A stretch of 64,000 nt of DNA. It comes from Engraulis encrasicolus. Taxonomy: Eukaryota > Chordata > Actinopteri > Clupeiformes > Engraulidae. Positions 50,945-62,195 of the stretch are shown here, piece after piece. Within the stretch, counting starts at the first letter, position 1, and each line of letters begins with the position of its first letter. Under the pieces are notes generated by a model. It did no database searches. It saw nothing but the letters and a program-made list of their open reading frames with translations, and was not told the origin of the DNA. The stretch spans positions 19,517,088-19,581,087 of the forward strand of contig NC_085878.1 in assembly GCF_034702125.1 (NCBI RefSeq), given 5' to 3'. The position numbers were made by a program, and so were the translations under genes.

Positions 50945-52800
50945 GATATACTAAATGACATACATGGTATTATAAATTGGGTAAGGAACACTGCATATGA
51001 TATAATTTTGAAAATCAACATGGGTCCGAGTGGGATTCGAACTCAAAACCTCCATATCTCTAATCCAGCACCTTTGCCGTTGATACTAGATGACATACAT
51101 GGTATTTTAAGTTGGCTAAGGAACACTGCATATGATATAATTTTGAAAATCAACATGGGTCCGAGTGGGATTCGAACTCACAACCTCCATATCTCTAATC
51201 CAGCACCTTTGCCGTTGATACTAGATGACATACATGGTATTTTAAGTTGGCTAAGGAACACTGCATATGATATAATTTTGAAAATCAACATGGGTCCGAG
51301 TGGGATTCGAACTCAAAACCTCCATCTCTAATCCAGCACCTTTGCCATTGACACTAAATGACATGCATGGTATTTTAAGTTGGCTAAGGAACACTGCATA
51401 TGATATTCGCACAGGAAGGAAGTGGCGAGCCCATGACGCAGTGGAGAGAGCAGAGGCAAGGCTGCGGCACAGTACCTTAGTAGGCACTGTGGCCACAGGG
51501 CGCGCAGGGCTGGGCAGCATCCCGAAGCCTTGCTTCAGCAAAGCCAAAGGGAAGGAAAGGCGGAAACTCATACAGGAGGAGGTTCGGGCAGAGGTGGAAG
51601 AGGCTCGCCTCAGCAGAGTGGTGGGCATGAGCAAGCAGGGGGCTTGGACCAAGTGGGAGCATGTCACGAACCGCAAGATCACATGGACTGAGCTGTGGAA
51701 GGCGGAGCCACACCATTTCAAGTTTCTTGTCCAGTCGGTTTACGACGTACTTCCAAGCCCTGCTAACTTGTTCACCTGGGGCCTGACAAACTCGCCGGTG
51801 TGTCAGCTCTGCCAGAAGAGAGGATCTTTAGAACACATCCTCAGCTGTTGCTCAAAGGCCTTGGGAGATGGCAGATATCGTTGGCGCCACGACCAAGTCC
51901 TGCGGGCAATAGCAGACACCATTTGCACCGGCATCAGTGTCAGCAAGGGGCAACAACCAACCAAGAGCGCAATTGCTTTCGTCCGAGCAGGCGAGAAACC
52001 TCAACCCTCCAAGAAGACCCAAGGGGGCCTGCTCACTACAGCAAGGGACTGGCAACTCTTGGTTGATCTGGGGAGACAGTTGCGATTCCCAGACAACATC
52101 GCATCTACGACACTCCGCCCTGATATGGTGTTGACGTCTACGTCCAGCAGGCAGGTGGTGCTCCTTGAGCTAACAGTTCCCTGGGAGGACCGAATGGAGG
52201 AAGCTCAGGAGAGGAAGAGAGCAAAATATGCGGATCTTGTGGCTGAGTGCCGGAGGAATGGTTGGAGTGCCCGCTGCGAGCCAATAGAGGTGGGTTGCAG
52301 AGGCTTCGCGGGCAGATCCCTACACCGTGTCCTTGGGCTCCTTGGAATTCGCGGACTGCACAGGAGAAGAGCCACCAAGAACATCTTGGAAGCAGCAGAG
52401 AGGGCTTCACGGTGGCTCTGGTTGAGGAGGGGTGAGGCGTGGCGTAGTGCGCTACCTGGACACAAGTCGGGGAACTGATCACCCCCGGCTGGGTCGCCCG
52501 GTGAGGGTGTATGACTTAAGACCCGAAACACCCAATGATCGCGGGAGAGTCACTGAAGATGTGTCCAGGTTGCACCACAAGGTGTATTGCAAGTCTGAAA
52601 ATCAACATGGGTCCGAGTGGGATTTGAACTCACAATCTCCATATCTGTAATCCAGCACCTTTGCCATTGATACTAAATGACATACAGTACATGGTATTTT
52701 AAGTTGGCTAAGGAACACTGCATATGATATAATTTTGAAAATCAACATGGGTCCGAGTGGGATTCGAACTCCCAACCTCCATATCTCTAGCGCCTGCTGG
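50945..52800. repeat. 135-140 bp tandem repeat with tRNA-like T-arm
   Basis: Five units; the landmark GTCCGAGTGGGATTYGAACTC begins at 51024, 51159, 51294, 52611 and 52751. The complement contains GAGTTCGAATCCCACTCGGAC, a B-box/T-arm-like motif. The fourth unit is cut at 51406 and resumes at 52597 around the inserted retrotransposon fragment. Confidence 0.8.
51300..52478 (+). CDS. Restriction-like endonuclease C-terminus of an R2/NeSL-group non-LTR retrotransposon
   Basis: Open frame of 392 codons; the ATG at 51300 and the first ~36 residues come from the surrounding tandem repeat, and the true retroelement part begins about 51407 (RTGRKW). Seen: WTKWEHVTNRKITWTELW, SVYDVLPSPANLFTWGL, a CxxC-x7-H-x4-C knuckle (CQLCQKRGSLEHILSCC), RYRWRHDQVL, then the PD-(D/E)xK-type core LRPDMVL and VVLLELTVPWE with a following RKRAKYADL and EVGCRGF. 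This enzyme nicks target DNA for reverse transcription in R2-like elements. The reverse transcriptase is missing (5' truncation). No stops or frameshifts over about 350 residues. The insert runs about 51407-52596. Confidence 0.8.
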   Translation: MGFELKTSISNPAPLPLTLNDMHGILSWLRNTAYDIRTGRKWRAHDAVERAEARLRHSTLVGTVATGRAGLGSIPKPCFSKAKGKERRKLIQEEVRAEVEEARLSRVVGMSKQGAWTKWEHVTNRKITWTELWKAEPHHFKFLVQSVYDVLPSPANLFTWGLTNSPVCQLCQKRGSLEHILSCCSKALGDGRYRWRHDQVLRAIADTICTGISVSKGQQPTKSAIAFVRAGEKPQPSKKTQGGLLTTARDWQLLVDLGRQLRFPDNIASTTLRPDMVLTSTSSRQVVLLELTVPWEDRMEEAQERKRAKYADLVAECRRNGWSARCEPIEVGCRGFAGRSLHRVLGLLGIRGLHRRRATKNILEAAERASRWLWLRRGEAWRSALPGHKSGN

Positions 52801-53126
52801 CAAACAAACGGCCAACGAAATGTTGAAGAAAGTTCAAGGTGTTGGCCAATCACGAAGCAACCCCCTCGCGTTAACCTCCAATCATATTCCCTCCTCAGCT
52901 TCCCCCCTCGAACATTTCGAACAATCCACCAGTCACTGGTCTTCTCGACTACTTTTTTTCACGTCGCGATGGGATGTTCGCTATAGTCAGACCTGCTAAA
53001 GAAGACGAAGCAAGTAAACACAACACAAGCTCCCTTTTGGCATGACAACACAACACAACTCAACAACAAACGGTGGAAATATGTCTAAATTCGACAAGGT
53101 GAGTGGTTGATTACTATGTGTGTATG

Positions 53127-53260
53127 GTAGTGATGTGCGGGTCACCCATTGACCCGTGGGCACCTGCGGGCCGGGTGGGTTGGGTTGCAGTTTTTGTAAG
53201 TATCGCGGGTTCGCGTGGGTCGGGTCAAAATAGTGAAAACCCGCAACCCGGAACATTTGG
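53127..53260. mobile_element. hAT-end-like fragment
   Basis: TAGTGATGTGCGGGTCACCC followed by several GGGTTGGGT/CGGGTC and AACCCGCAACCCG motifs. This matches one end of common hAT elements; no second end found. Confidence 0.35.
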
Positions 53261-54977
53261 AAATGTTGGTGAAATTACAATTTTGTGTTACAGAATTTCC
53301 CAATTGCATACAGCCGGCTTGATGACCTGTGAGTTTCAACACTGCTGGTTTATACTTTCTTCCATCGTTAAGAAGTGTATTATCTGATCTAACCATTGTG
53401 AAAGAGTCGGTCCTGACTGCGATATCCAATTCATGAGTATGCATTTTCTGGCAAAGTGACATAATATTACAAAAACACATTTCTTTGCGTAAGGGAGCAC
53501 ATTTCCCAACCCATAATTCAACAAATACAACCTAGGACAGAGATCAAAAGTGCACTCACACATATCTTGGATTGCTTCATGAATCTTCTCCCAGAAAGAA
53601 TAAACAACTTTGCAGTCCCAAAATAAATGCATAAATGTCCCCAGTTCAGTTCCACATTTCTTACACAAAGGAGAATTTACTTCATCAAATTTGTTAAGCT
53701 TAACTGGGGTTAGATAATATTTGTAAAGAAATTTATAATTACTTTCCTTAATTTTAATATCTGTAGCCACGGGAGAGGTGAAATCTGTACACATTCTTAA
53801 CCACTCTTTCTCACTGAAATTCTTTTTTAGATCAAGTTCCCAAATTGATTTCAAGGGCAAAAAAGAGTTCTGTGATCTTTCAGATAACCTTTTATAAAAA
53901 AGAGATATCTTCCCCTTAACAGAGGAGGCCGAGGATATGAATTGTTCCGGTTCTGTAGGGCAGAATCTAAGTTGTCCCTTTTCTTGCAAATGGACCATGA
54001 TGTGGCGGACCTGCAAGTACTTAAAAAAATCTGATCTAGGAATTTCATATTCTCTAGTGATGTCTGCAAATGATTTCACAGACTCAGAACCCTTGTCAAA
54101 CATGTCTGAAAAAGTCTTTAAACCATTAAGTGTCCAGTTTCGAAAATTTGTTTGTGAAAGAGCTAAGAAGTCTGGGTTGAATGCAATGGGAGAATGTACG
54201 CTTATCAAACTATCTTTATCTAGGAACCGGTTACAGTCCTGCCATGCTTTCAGAGTAGCATGTAGTGGAGGTAACTCTTCTACAGTTGTCGGAAGACGTA
54301 GAGTCTTAATGTAAAGTGTTGACATAATATCTAATGGAAGACATGTTGATGATTCAAGTGATACCCAAAGAGTGCTAGTTTCTAATTTCCAACTTACAAT
54401 ATTTCTTACCTGGCAGGCCCAGTAATACCACTGAAAGTTAGGGAGTCCTAGCCCCCCTTTAACATAGGATTTAGATAAAGTAGCTAGCTTAACCCTTGGT
54501 GTTTTATTGTTCCATATAAATTTTGTTAAAGATTTATTAATTAGCTTTAAAAAAGAAGACGGGACATGACATGGTAACATAATAAAAGCATAAATAAACC
54601 TAGGGAGTATACTCATTTTGACCACATTGATCTTACCAATGAGAGAGAATGGAAGAGTGGTCCAAGTCTGCAGCTTGTTTTGACAAACCTCCAACAAAAA
54701 GTTGTAGTTTGTCGTAAATAGTTTTTCTAAAGAAGGTGCTACTTGTATTCCAAGATATTTGAACCCATGTATTGACCAAGAGAAAGGGCATTCTTTTTTC
54801 TCTTCTTTTTTTTATGTCATCGTCTTTTATAATATTGAGCGGGCAAGCAATTGACTTTTGTAGATTTACCTTATAACCTGAAACTTCAGAAAATGTTTGA
54901 ATATCCGCTAGTAGCTGAGGCAATGATGACAAAGGGTCAGTTATAAACAATAGTGTATCATCAGCATAAAGTGAAAT

Positions 54978-57912
54978 GGTAACACTTTAGAATAATGGAT
55001 GCAAAAAAGCATTATAAAGACTTAATAAATAATTAACTATTGATGAACAAAACATTAACCCTTTTAATGCCAATGTTATTTTGGTGAAAATGCTCGATTT
55101 GGGCATCACATATTCAACAGGCTGTGGCTGGACAGGGGTAACAGATAGAGCCTAACTGTAAATTACAAAAATGTTGAGGAAGACCCAAAGTTTATTTTGG
55201 GAGTAAATATGCATACCTAATTAGCATATTATGACGTCATATGGGGCGGCCATTTTGAATTTTTAATTAGTAATGGAAAATATTGATAATTTTCAATAGA
55301 TTTTCAATAGATTATTGAATTTATTTAGAAATATGTGGCATCCCATTACTGTCATGTTGTGCACATACATTATGGTCAAGTAAAAAAGTAGTTTTAAGCC
55401 TAACATATAGTAAATATTGTAACTAATATTGTAATAATAATAACTAGCAAGAAACGGAATAACTGGGAGGTTGTTGCCTGGAGTGCCAAAAGTGTTTGCA
55501 TCTACCTGTGACTTTTTAGTCTGTGAAAACCTTTCTCAGACAGGGTAAGCACACATATTCAGTACATATATATGCCTATATAGCCTATTTTACTACACCT
55601 GTGACCTATATAGGCTACTGTAGGCCATTTGGATAAGGCGCAGGGGCAATGACCCCTGTATGCATAGGATCATCCTGGATGATCATCAGCATAGCTCAGT
55701 GAATGAATGTTACAGATTGTCACTTTTCACAGAACTAATGGGCACAGTGTCAAGATAATGGGCATAAAAAGGCCTAATTTGTATCATGAGGTGTACCCTT
55801 GTGAAATCAGTTTCAGGAAAAGGGGTGGAGAGGCGGAGCAAATCAGCATCACCTCTCCTGTTATCTCAGCTCTATTGACTTATAAACTGCTTCTATTCAT
55901 TTTGGTATCATAGGCTACTGTTAGGCATACAGACATGGATCGAAAGTACACACAGCCCAATTAGGCCGACGTTCTCACGTTATAGTAGGCCTATACTTTA
56001 TAAGTAACACCTAAAGTCGGCTATCTGAAGGCGATTAGAAGCGGCACCATCTCCCCTCACGCATAGCGCAGCGCTTTCCTCTCCAGTCTCTCCGGTTCCG
56101 CCCCCTCTTCCATGCTGCTTTAGTGACATGACAAACTCTAATAAAGACAGTCCAACCACGGCGACCAGCCCAGTTTTCAACAAGTCTAAAATATTCGTGT
56201 TATAGGGTATGCGTCTTCATTTCGCCGTGCGCAACGGTAAAAAAAAAAAAAAAAACGCGGATATTTCCCCAAGCCATGTATCGAATTTCTACGGGATGTA
56301 CAACGTCTAACAGGATAATCCATTATTTTTTGTAGCAGTGGTTTTCCTTACGGTCTTTCATAGAGGGAAATGACATACGTTATCTTTATGTTTTAGCTTT
56401 TTTGCCTCCTCCAGCTTAGGGGAAGACGCACGTCAAAGTTCACCACCAAGTGAAATATAGCCTATTTCGATGAACACATGATGACTGCAATCACTTTAGG
56501 GGCGACATATGGCATTGTATTGCATATAAAACGCACGACATAGAAATAGTGGTTGCCTATTTAGAGGTTTATTCAGTGAAATTACGCATATCGCCCTGTG
56601 GGTTTGGATGACAATAAACGCTTCTCGCATGTTCTAAGGAAATCCCCCGTAACCATTTACAAGTCGCCAAGCAAACACATTCTCACAACCCCGCAAATGT
56701 TCATTAGTTTGTGTTCAGGATCATGTTTCCTAGGTCTACACCGTGTTTCTGTGTTTGACAGGGGAGGTCCCAAACAGCCGATTGATCGTCTGTGTTGCAA
56801 TCTCAGCAGCAACATCTTTTTTGTTATAATAATGGCTGCAATTAGCCTACTTGAGGGGCGAAATACGCAATTGCATTGCACACAAAACATCATGACAAGT
56901 TGTCGTCTGGGGGCAGGCCAACTTGCTTCAGATTTATTCAGTGAATGAATCCAGTCGCATGCGTTCAGCTCGCCTGGAACAGGGCTTCGCCTTCGCGTCG
57001 CGTGTGTTCAAATGGGAACTCCCCTACCTAATGAAGTCTCCAAACAAACCTCTTCTCTCAATCCCGAAACTTTCCATTGAGTTATGGTTAGGATCAGTTA
57101 TGTTTGTAAAACTGTTTATGTATGTAAAACTGACGCCATGTTTCCCTGTGTTTGGCAAGGGGATCTATTTCACTGCCTATTCGAATTGGCTGTTCTTCTC
57201 TGTAGCCACGGCTAAGCTAGCAATAGGAGACGCATTGTCTAAGGCCATATTATAAATGTCTACACATATACAATCAACTTGTGAGAAAATATAATGTCAC
57301 TAAACATAAACCACAAAGACAAATTGCATTTAGAATGTATTTGGGCTTGAATTAGAGGAAATTATGTGCACAATCTCACAACGCCGATCCTCCTTTGTTT
57401 TGAAATAGTGACTTGCAACGCAACTTCCGCGTCTGGGTTTTCAGATGGAAATTACTCGAAAAAAATGCACTAAGAGGGGTCGAAATTCTTAGAAAGGATT
57501 GAAGTACCACATGTCTGCCACCCAGTGGAAAGGAGTATGGACAAGATTTTACACTCTATTCGACGTGACAGCCCACCTAATTCAATACCGCGACCTGTCG
57601 CAATTTTGCGACGACGGCAGTAAAAGGGTTAACAAACGTTTGTAAATGACTAGGAAATGTAAACAAATGCTTGTAAATGACTAGGAAATGCTATGTTAAT
57701 ATTTTATATTTATCAAACATTTACAAGTTGCTTGTAAATGAATAAAATACTCTGTTATAAGGTGTGTAAAATCTTGAATATATCATTTGTAGATATTTTA
57801 TAAAGCATTAATAAAACTTAGTTAATAATAAAAACATTTGTTAATGTTTTATTCATCATTAGTTTATTATTTACTGAGTCTTTACTAAGGAACATTATTA
57901 TAAAGTGTTACC
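54978..57912. mobile_element. MITE inserted in the L1-clade LINE, expanded by a nested element
   Basis: Ends GGTAACACTTTAGAATAATG and CATTATTATAAAGTGTTACC are inverted repeats. Without the nested 55059-57628 piece it is about 360 bp, rich in TTTGTAAATGACTAGGAAATG-type repeats. It splits the LINE just before the YADD box. No clear target duplication. Confidence 0.8.
55059..57628. mobile_element. piggyBac-like non-autonomous element
   Basis: 2,570 bp flanked by TTAA at 55055-55058 and 57629-57632. Inverted ends CCCTTTTAATGCC and GGCAGTAAAAGGG. The TTAA target and CCCTTT ends fit piggyBac-type elements. Short ORFs inside show no transposase motif. Confidence 0.75.
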
Positions 57913-59046
57913 AGTGTTGTATGATGGTGTGTGTGTGCAGTAACTCCTTTTATCAGAGGGTTAGTTCTAATCTTCTCAGCAAATGGTTCTAGTGCCATGA
58001 CAAAAAGTAATGGAGAGAGAGGGCAGCCTTGCCTGGTGTCCCTTCCTAGTTGCAGAGGGGCTGACTCCACACTATTGGTATATACAGTAGCATTTGGAGA
58101 GTCATATATTGCTTTAATCCATGCAATGAAGTTCTGACCCAACTTAAATTTTTCTAGTACTAAGAAAAGAAAAGAAAATTCTAAGCGGTCAAATGCCTTT
58201 TCAGCATCAAGTGATACTAATAGTGATGGTGTTTTGTCTTTATTTAGAAGATGTATAATGTTGAATAGCCGTCTGGTGTTGTCAGATGAGTGACGCCCTT
58301 TAATGAATCCAGTTTGATCTAGTTTAATTAATTTGGGCAAAACTGATTCTAGTCTTTTAGACAAAACTTTTGTAATAATTTTATAGTCACAGTTAAGCAA
58401 ACTTATAGGCCTATATGAGGAACAGCTCTGAGGGTCTTTATCCTCCTTTAATATCAGAGAGATTCTGGCTGTTTTCATAGAAGCTGGTAGAATGTTATCA
58501 GTATAAAAGCTATTAACCATTAACATAAAGATGGGTTTTAGTTGTGACCAAAATGTTTGGTAGAATTCTGCAGAAAAACCATCTGGGCCAGGAGATTTAT
58601 TTGCTGACATTGATTGTATTGTGGCATATACCTCCTCCTCAGAGAAAGTATTATTTATCATTTGTTGGTCTAATACAGTGGTCTGTGGGAGGTCTAAATG
58701 TTCCAAGAATGCTTTTGCCTTAGAGGTTGAAATGTTATCTGATTTATATAAGTTACAATAAAAACTGACAAATTCTTTATTTATTTCTAAAGGGTCATAT
58801 ACTAAGTCATTCTCAGTTTTGATAGCCATTATTGTTCTTCTAGCCTGTTCCTTTTTCAAGTAGTGTGCTAGGAATTTTCCGTTTTAGAAACATGTTTTTT
58901 TGTTTGATGTAATTAGATTGGTCTAAGTTATAGTCAGCTCTTGCTTTAAATAAGTTTTTCCAGTTTTCTTCTGATTGAATTTGCTTGTGTGATGCTTCTC
59001 TGTATAACAGCTCTTCCTTTAGATCCTTTGTAGTTGCCTGCCACAA

Positions 59047-59339
59047 AAAAAAAAAATCGCCCGCGCATCCCTATACTGGCGAAAGCGCTCTCTTCGTCTT
59101 GCGCGCTCCCTCGCTCTCTCTCGCTCACTCACTCACTCACACACAGGCAGGCAATTGAAATTGCCTCAGGAGTTGTTGCTTCGTTCGATTTTGATGTTTT
59201 GCACATTTCCTCAACTTAAAGGATAGTTCCGGCGTAAAATGAAAGTTTCACCATCGACTTAAGCTTAATAGAGGCATGAAACGTATGAAAAGAATACCTG
59301 ATTTGTCTGTGATATGATTGAATGATCGCCGCCCGGATC
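59047..59339. other. Unassigned spacer
   Basis: An A run at 59045-59056, a short CTCT/CACT-rich stretch and AT-rich DNA. No gene seen. Confidence 0.4.
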
Positions 59340-60432
59340 AAGCACAAGGCACTGACCCTTGCGTACAAAACCATCACAGGAACGGCCCCAGCTTATATAT
59401 CTGAAGGACCTACTAACGCCTTATGTTACTGGAAGAGAACTACGCTCATCCAGCACAAGCCGTCTGGCTCTGCCATCCAGTCGCTCTAGGTACTCCCAGT
59501 CAAGATTGTTCTCCGTTGTGGTACCCAAGTGGTGGAACAGTCTCCCAGAGGCAGCAAGACTAAGCACATCTCTTGCAGCCTTCAAGAAACAACTAAAGAC
59601 ATTCCTTTTTCGAGAGAATCTACTAGACTAATGCTTGAATTGGCCTTGCCCCAGGGCAGACTTTCGCGAAGGGGAGTAGAGTTGCCCAGCCGGGACTCGA
59701 ACCTGGACCTTCTGGGGTAGTAAACTGGGGCTCTGACCGCTACACCAAAGAGCCAGGCTCCTTGGTGTGACAGTCAGAACACACCCACAACCCTAGTGAT
59801 GGTCACTCCATCACACTGCCTTCCCCTTCGGGAAGCGTACCCGCGCGCTTCACACACCCATGGTGTCCCTCACGCAACTGCCCATCATGCTTCTCCCATC
59901 CAGTGTGCCCCATCATCAATGCTTCACCCATCACTGGGGTCCCTCACACAGGGGTCCTTCACATGGAATTATGGCTCACACACAATGGGTACGCTTCCGA
60001 TGGCCTCACGGTAGCCATCCCACTTCTGACACCATTTGTCGCGAAGGGGAGTAGAGTTGCCCAGCTGGGACTCGAACCCGGACCTTCTGGGGTAGTAAAC
60101 TGGGGCTCTGACCGCTACACCAAAGAGCCAGGCTCCTTGGCGTGACAGTCAGAACACACCCACAATCCTAGTGATGGTCACTCCATCACACAGACTCCTG
60201 ACATGATGTTTCGTTTAGTTTAGTTTGTGAGTGTGTGTTTGTGTGTGTGTGTGTGTGTACTCGTTATTTACTCTATTAAAAAAAAACTAACCCCTCTTTG
60301 CAACTGCACTTGTTGTTCTGTATATCTCCTGTGCACTTTGTATTTGCTTGTGATGTTGGCTTGATTATGTCCTCTTTTGAAAGTCGCTTTGGTTATAAAG
60401 CGTCTGCCAAATGCAATGTAATGTAATGTAAT
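59340..60432 (+). mobile_element. L2-like LINE 3' end, interrupted by tRNA-like units
   Basis: The ORF2 C-terminus is open at 59359-59631 (LLTPYVTGRELRSS, VVPKWWNSLPEAARLSTSLAAFKKQLKTFLFRENL). The 3' UTR resumes near 60195 and ends GTCGCTTTGGTTATAAAGCG, CTGCCAAATGCAATG and TGTAATG units at 60380-60432. It matches the split copy on the minus strand (48970-49418 plus 33722-33787). Confidence 0.8.
59661..60194 (-). repeat. Directly duplicated tRNA-like unit inside the L2-like LINE
   Basis: Two copies about 375 bp apart, near 59664-59818 and 60038-60194, over 95% alike. Each contains on the minus strand a tRNA-like stretch: GCTCTTTGGTGTAGCGGTCA (A-box-like), then GGTTCGAGTCC (B box). The T-stem pairs imperfectly and no acceptor stem closes cleanly, so this is a tRNA-derived repeat and not a tRNA gene. 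Confidence 0.6.
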
Positions 60433-62193
60433 GAATGAACAACTGATTTCAGACGCAGGCTACTCTAGTTCTGATGGACTGCTGTCACTGTCAGCACTAG
60501 TAGCTAGCTTGGATGCTGATGGAGGGGAGAGAGCAGTGATGATGCAAGGGCTGATTCTGTGGTCCAAGATTGAATGATGGCCTGAGAAGATACCTGTAGC
60601 TGCTACTATATTGTTGATCTGTGTGGGGTAGTAGCCTAAGCTATGTGTTTGTGGCATATTGTTGAAAGAACTCTGGTATACATCAGAGGAGTGCTGCCAG
60701 CCTACTTGCAACACAGACATAATCACTTCAAACTTCAAAATGTGAAAATGGCATAAAGACTGGCCTTTATGCAACCAAGATCCTTATTTATTTGTTTGCT
60801 GTGATAATAATGTTCTCATGCATGACATGAAAGTTGGGAAGTTGTAATGATGTAGTCTACGAATTATGTAGTCTATGAATGTATACAAAAACAGCTGTTA
60901 AATGGAGTCTATTGCTATAATCATCTAATTATTGTGTTATTAAGCCCCAAGTTTATTTGAAAAATAGTTCTTGCATGCCCAAGAAGTCACACTTTAAGCT
61001 AACAATTGCTCTCTGTTGACATTTGTTTAATGTTGGAATGGATGGTCGAAAGGTAGCCCTACCATGGCCATCATCATTAGACAACCAAGGAATGAAGATG
61101 GACTAGTGTATTTTCCTTCTTTTTTTCCAGATTGAGAAGTGTTCAAGGATGGCCGGCGGTCAGAGGTCCTGTTGTGTGTCTGTAGATTCTTACTCAGCAG
61201 GTAACACTGATATACACTTGAATTGTCACTGATAAACACTTGAATTGTACTTTTCTTTTTTACACTGACATCTACACATGAATATGAATGCTAATGTAAT
61301 CACTTTTCTTGTTTTGGATCAACTGCCTGCCAACAGGTGCAGACGGCACTGGGGTCCATGGGTTGTATAGACAGATGTACTTCATGAAAGACTGACTGCT
61401 TTGCAGACTCAAGCTACTCTGTCCACTGAGGGAGATGCAAGATCTTCAGCCAATGTTGTCTCAGTGAGTAATAATATGAGTCGGCTTGTTAAATGGCTAG
61501 ATAAAAGTATGTATGTGTAGTTAATGTACATGTACATGAATGTAATATATATTTCAGGGCTATAACAGCGGGGCCATTGGTTGCAGGCAACTTGACAAGA
61601 TGTCAAAAAAAATATGCCGATAGCTAGCTAACAAAGCTGACAAGACAAGTTGGGGTAGCCCATCACGGGATCATCACCCCCTGAAGACACGAACGTAAAG
61701 AATTGAGAAACAGCACAACATGGCAAATAGTTGGTGAAGCCGACATTTGTGATCTTTCTCCGATCAACAGGTCCAGCTTAAACAGTTACAGTTTAATAGG
61801 CCAACATGAGCAAACTGACTGGCTACTCTAACGACTGGCTACTGTGACCACATAACACCACTTCAGAGACGCCCCTTTGCGTTATTAGATGAAACACTAC
61901 ACATTTGTTTGACATTCTATGCTTAGGCTACTTACAAAGGATAAAAAAAATCCTTACTGTTTACTTCACTTCACACCGGCCGGAATGAATGGTCGCTGTG
62001 TTGGTCATGTTCGGTTCAAAAAGTCATCAGTTTCATGTGCTGCCCAAATCTCGTTATCAAGAAGAATGATTCTTCCTCAGTGTGTGTATTTGTCACATTT
62101 CATTGCAGCGGTCGGCCAATGAAGGGGGGCACTATGTAATTCACGACGTAGCCTAATTCAAATAGGCCTAGTCAATTTCTTCAAGGATATACT
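60433..62193. other. No gene recognised
   Basis: AT-rich. Two AG...GT bounded stretches (61131-61199 and 61337-61395) resemble exons, but neither gives a recognisable peptide. Confidence 0.45.
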
Positions 62194-62195
62194 TA

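Larger units (their letters stand above)
53336..59046 (-). mobile_element. L1-clade LINE ORF2, split and frameshifted
   Basis: Minus-strand pieces in order: 59046-58840 (linker region), 58859-57915 reverse transcriptase fingers and palm (SPGPDGFSAEFYQTFW, SYRPISLLNCDYKI, TGFIKGR, SLDAEKAFDRLE, RQGCPLSPLLFV), then an insertion 57912-54978, then YADDTLLFI at about 54960 and the thumb, and 54697-53336 the C-terminal region with PRFIYAF, GGLGLPNFQWYYWA and a CxxC...H motif (CKKCGTELGTFMHLFWDC). Frameshifts near 58855 and about 54800 break the frame. The 5' end including the AP endonuclease is missing. Confidence 0.87.

Noticed and set aside
50945..52800. CRISPR-like array
   Set aside because: Units are long direct repeats without unique spacers, in a vertebrate genome.
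55707..57255. Small ORFs inside the piggyBac-like element as transposase
   Set aside because: No DDD catalytic context or known motif; the element appears non-autonomous.
59661..60194. True tRNA genes
   Set aside because: B-box-like motifs are present, but stems do not close properly and the units sit in repeats; the same holds for the SINE heads and the 135-bp satellite.
60460..60774. 104-codon minus-strand ORF with a Ser-rich end
   Set aside because: No known domain; in AT-rich repeat-dense DNA a frame of this size is expected by chance.
61131..61395. Two stretches bounded by AG and GT that look like exons
   Set aside because: No recognisable peptide, no matching neighbouring exons, and no phase evidence.
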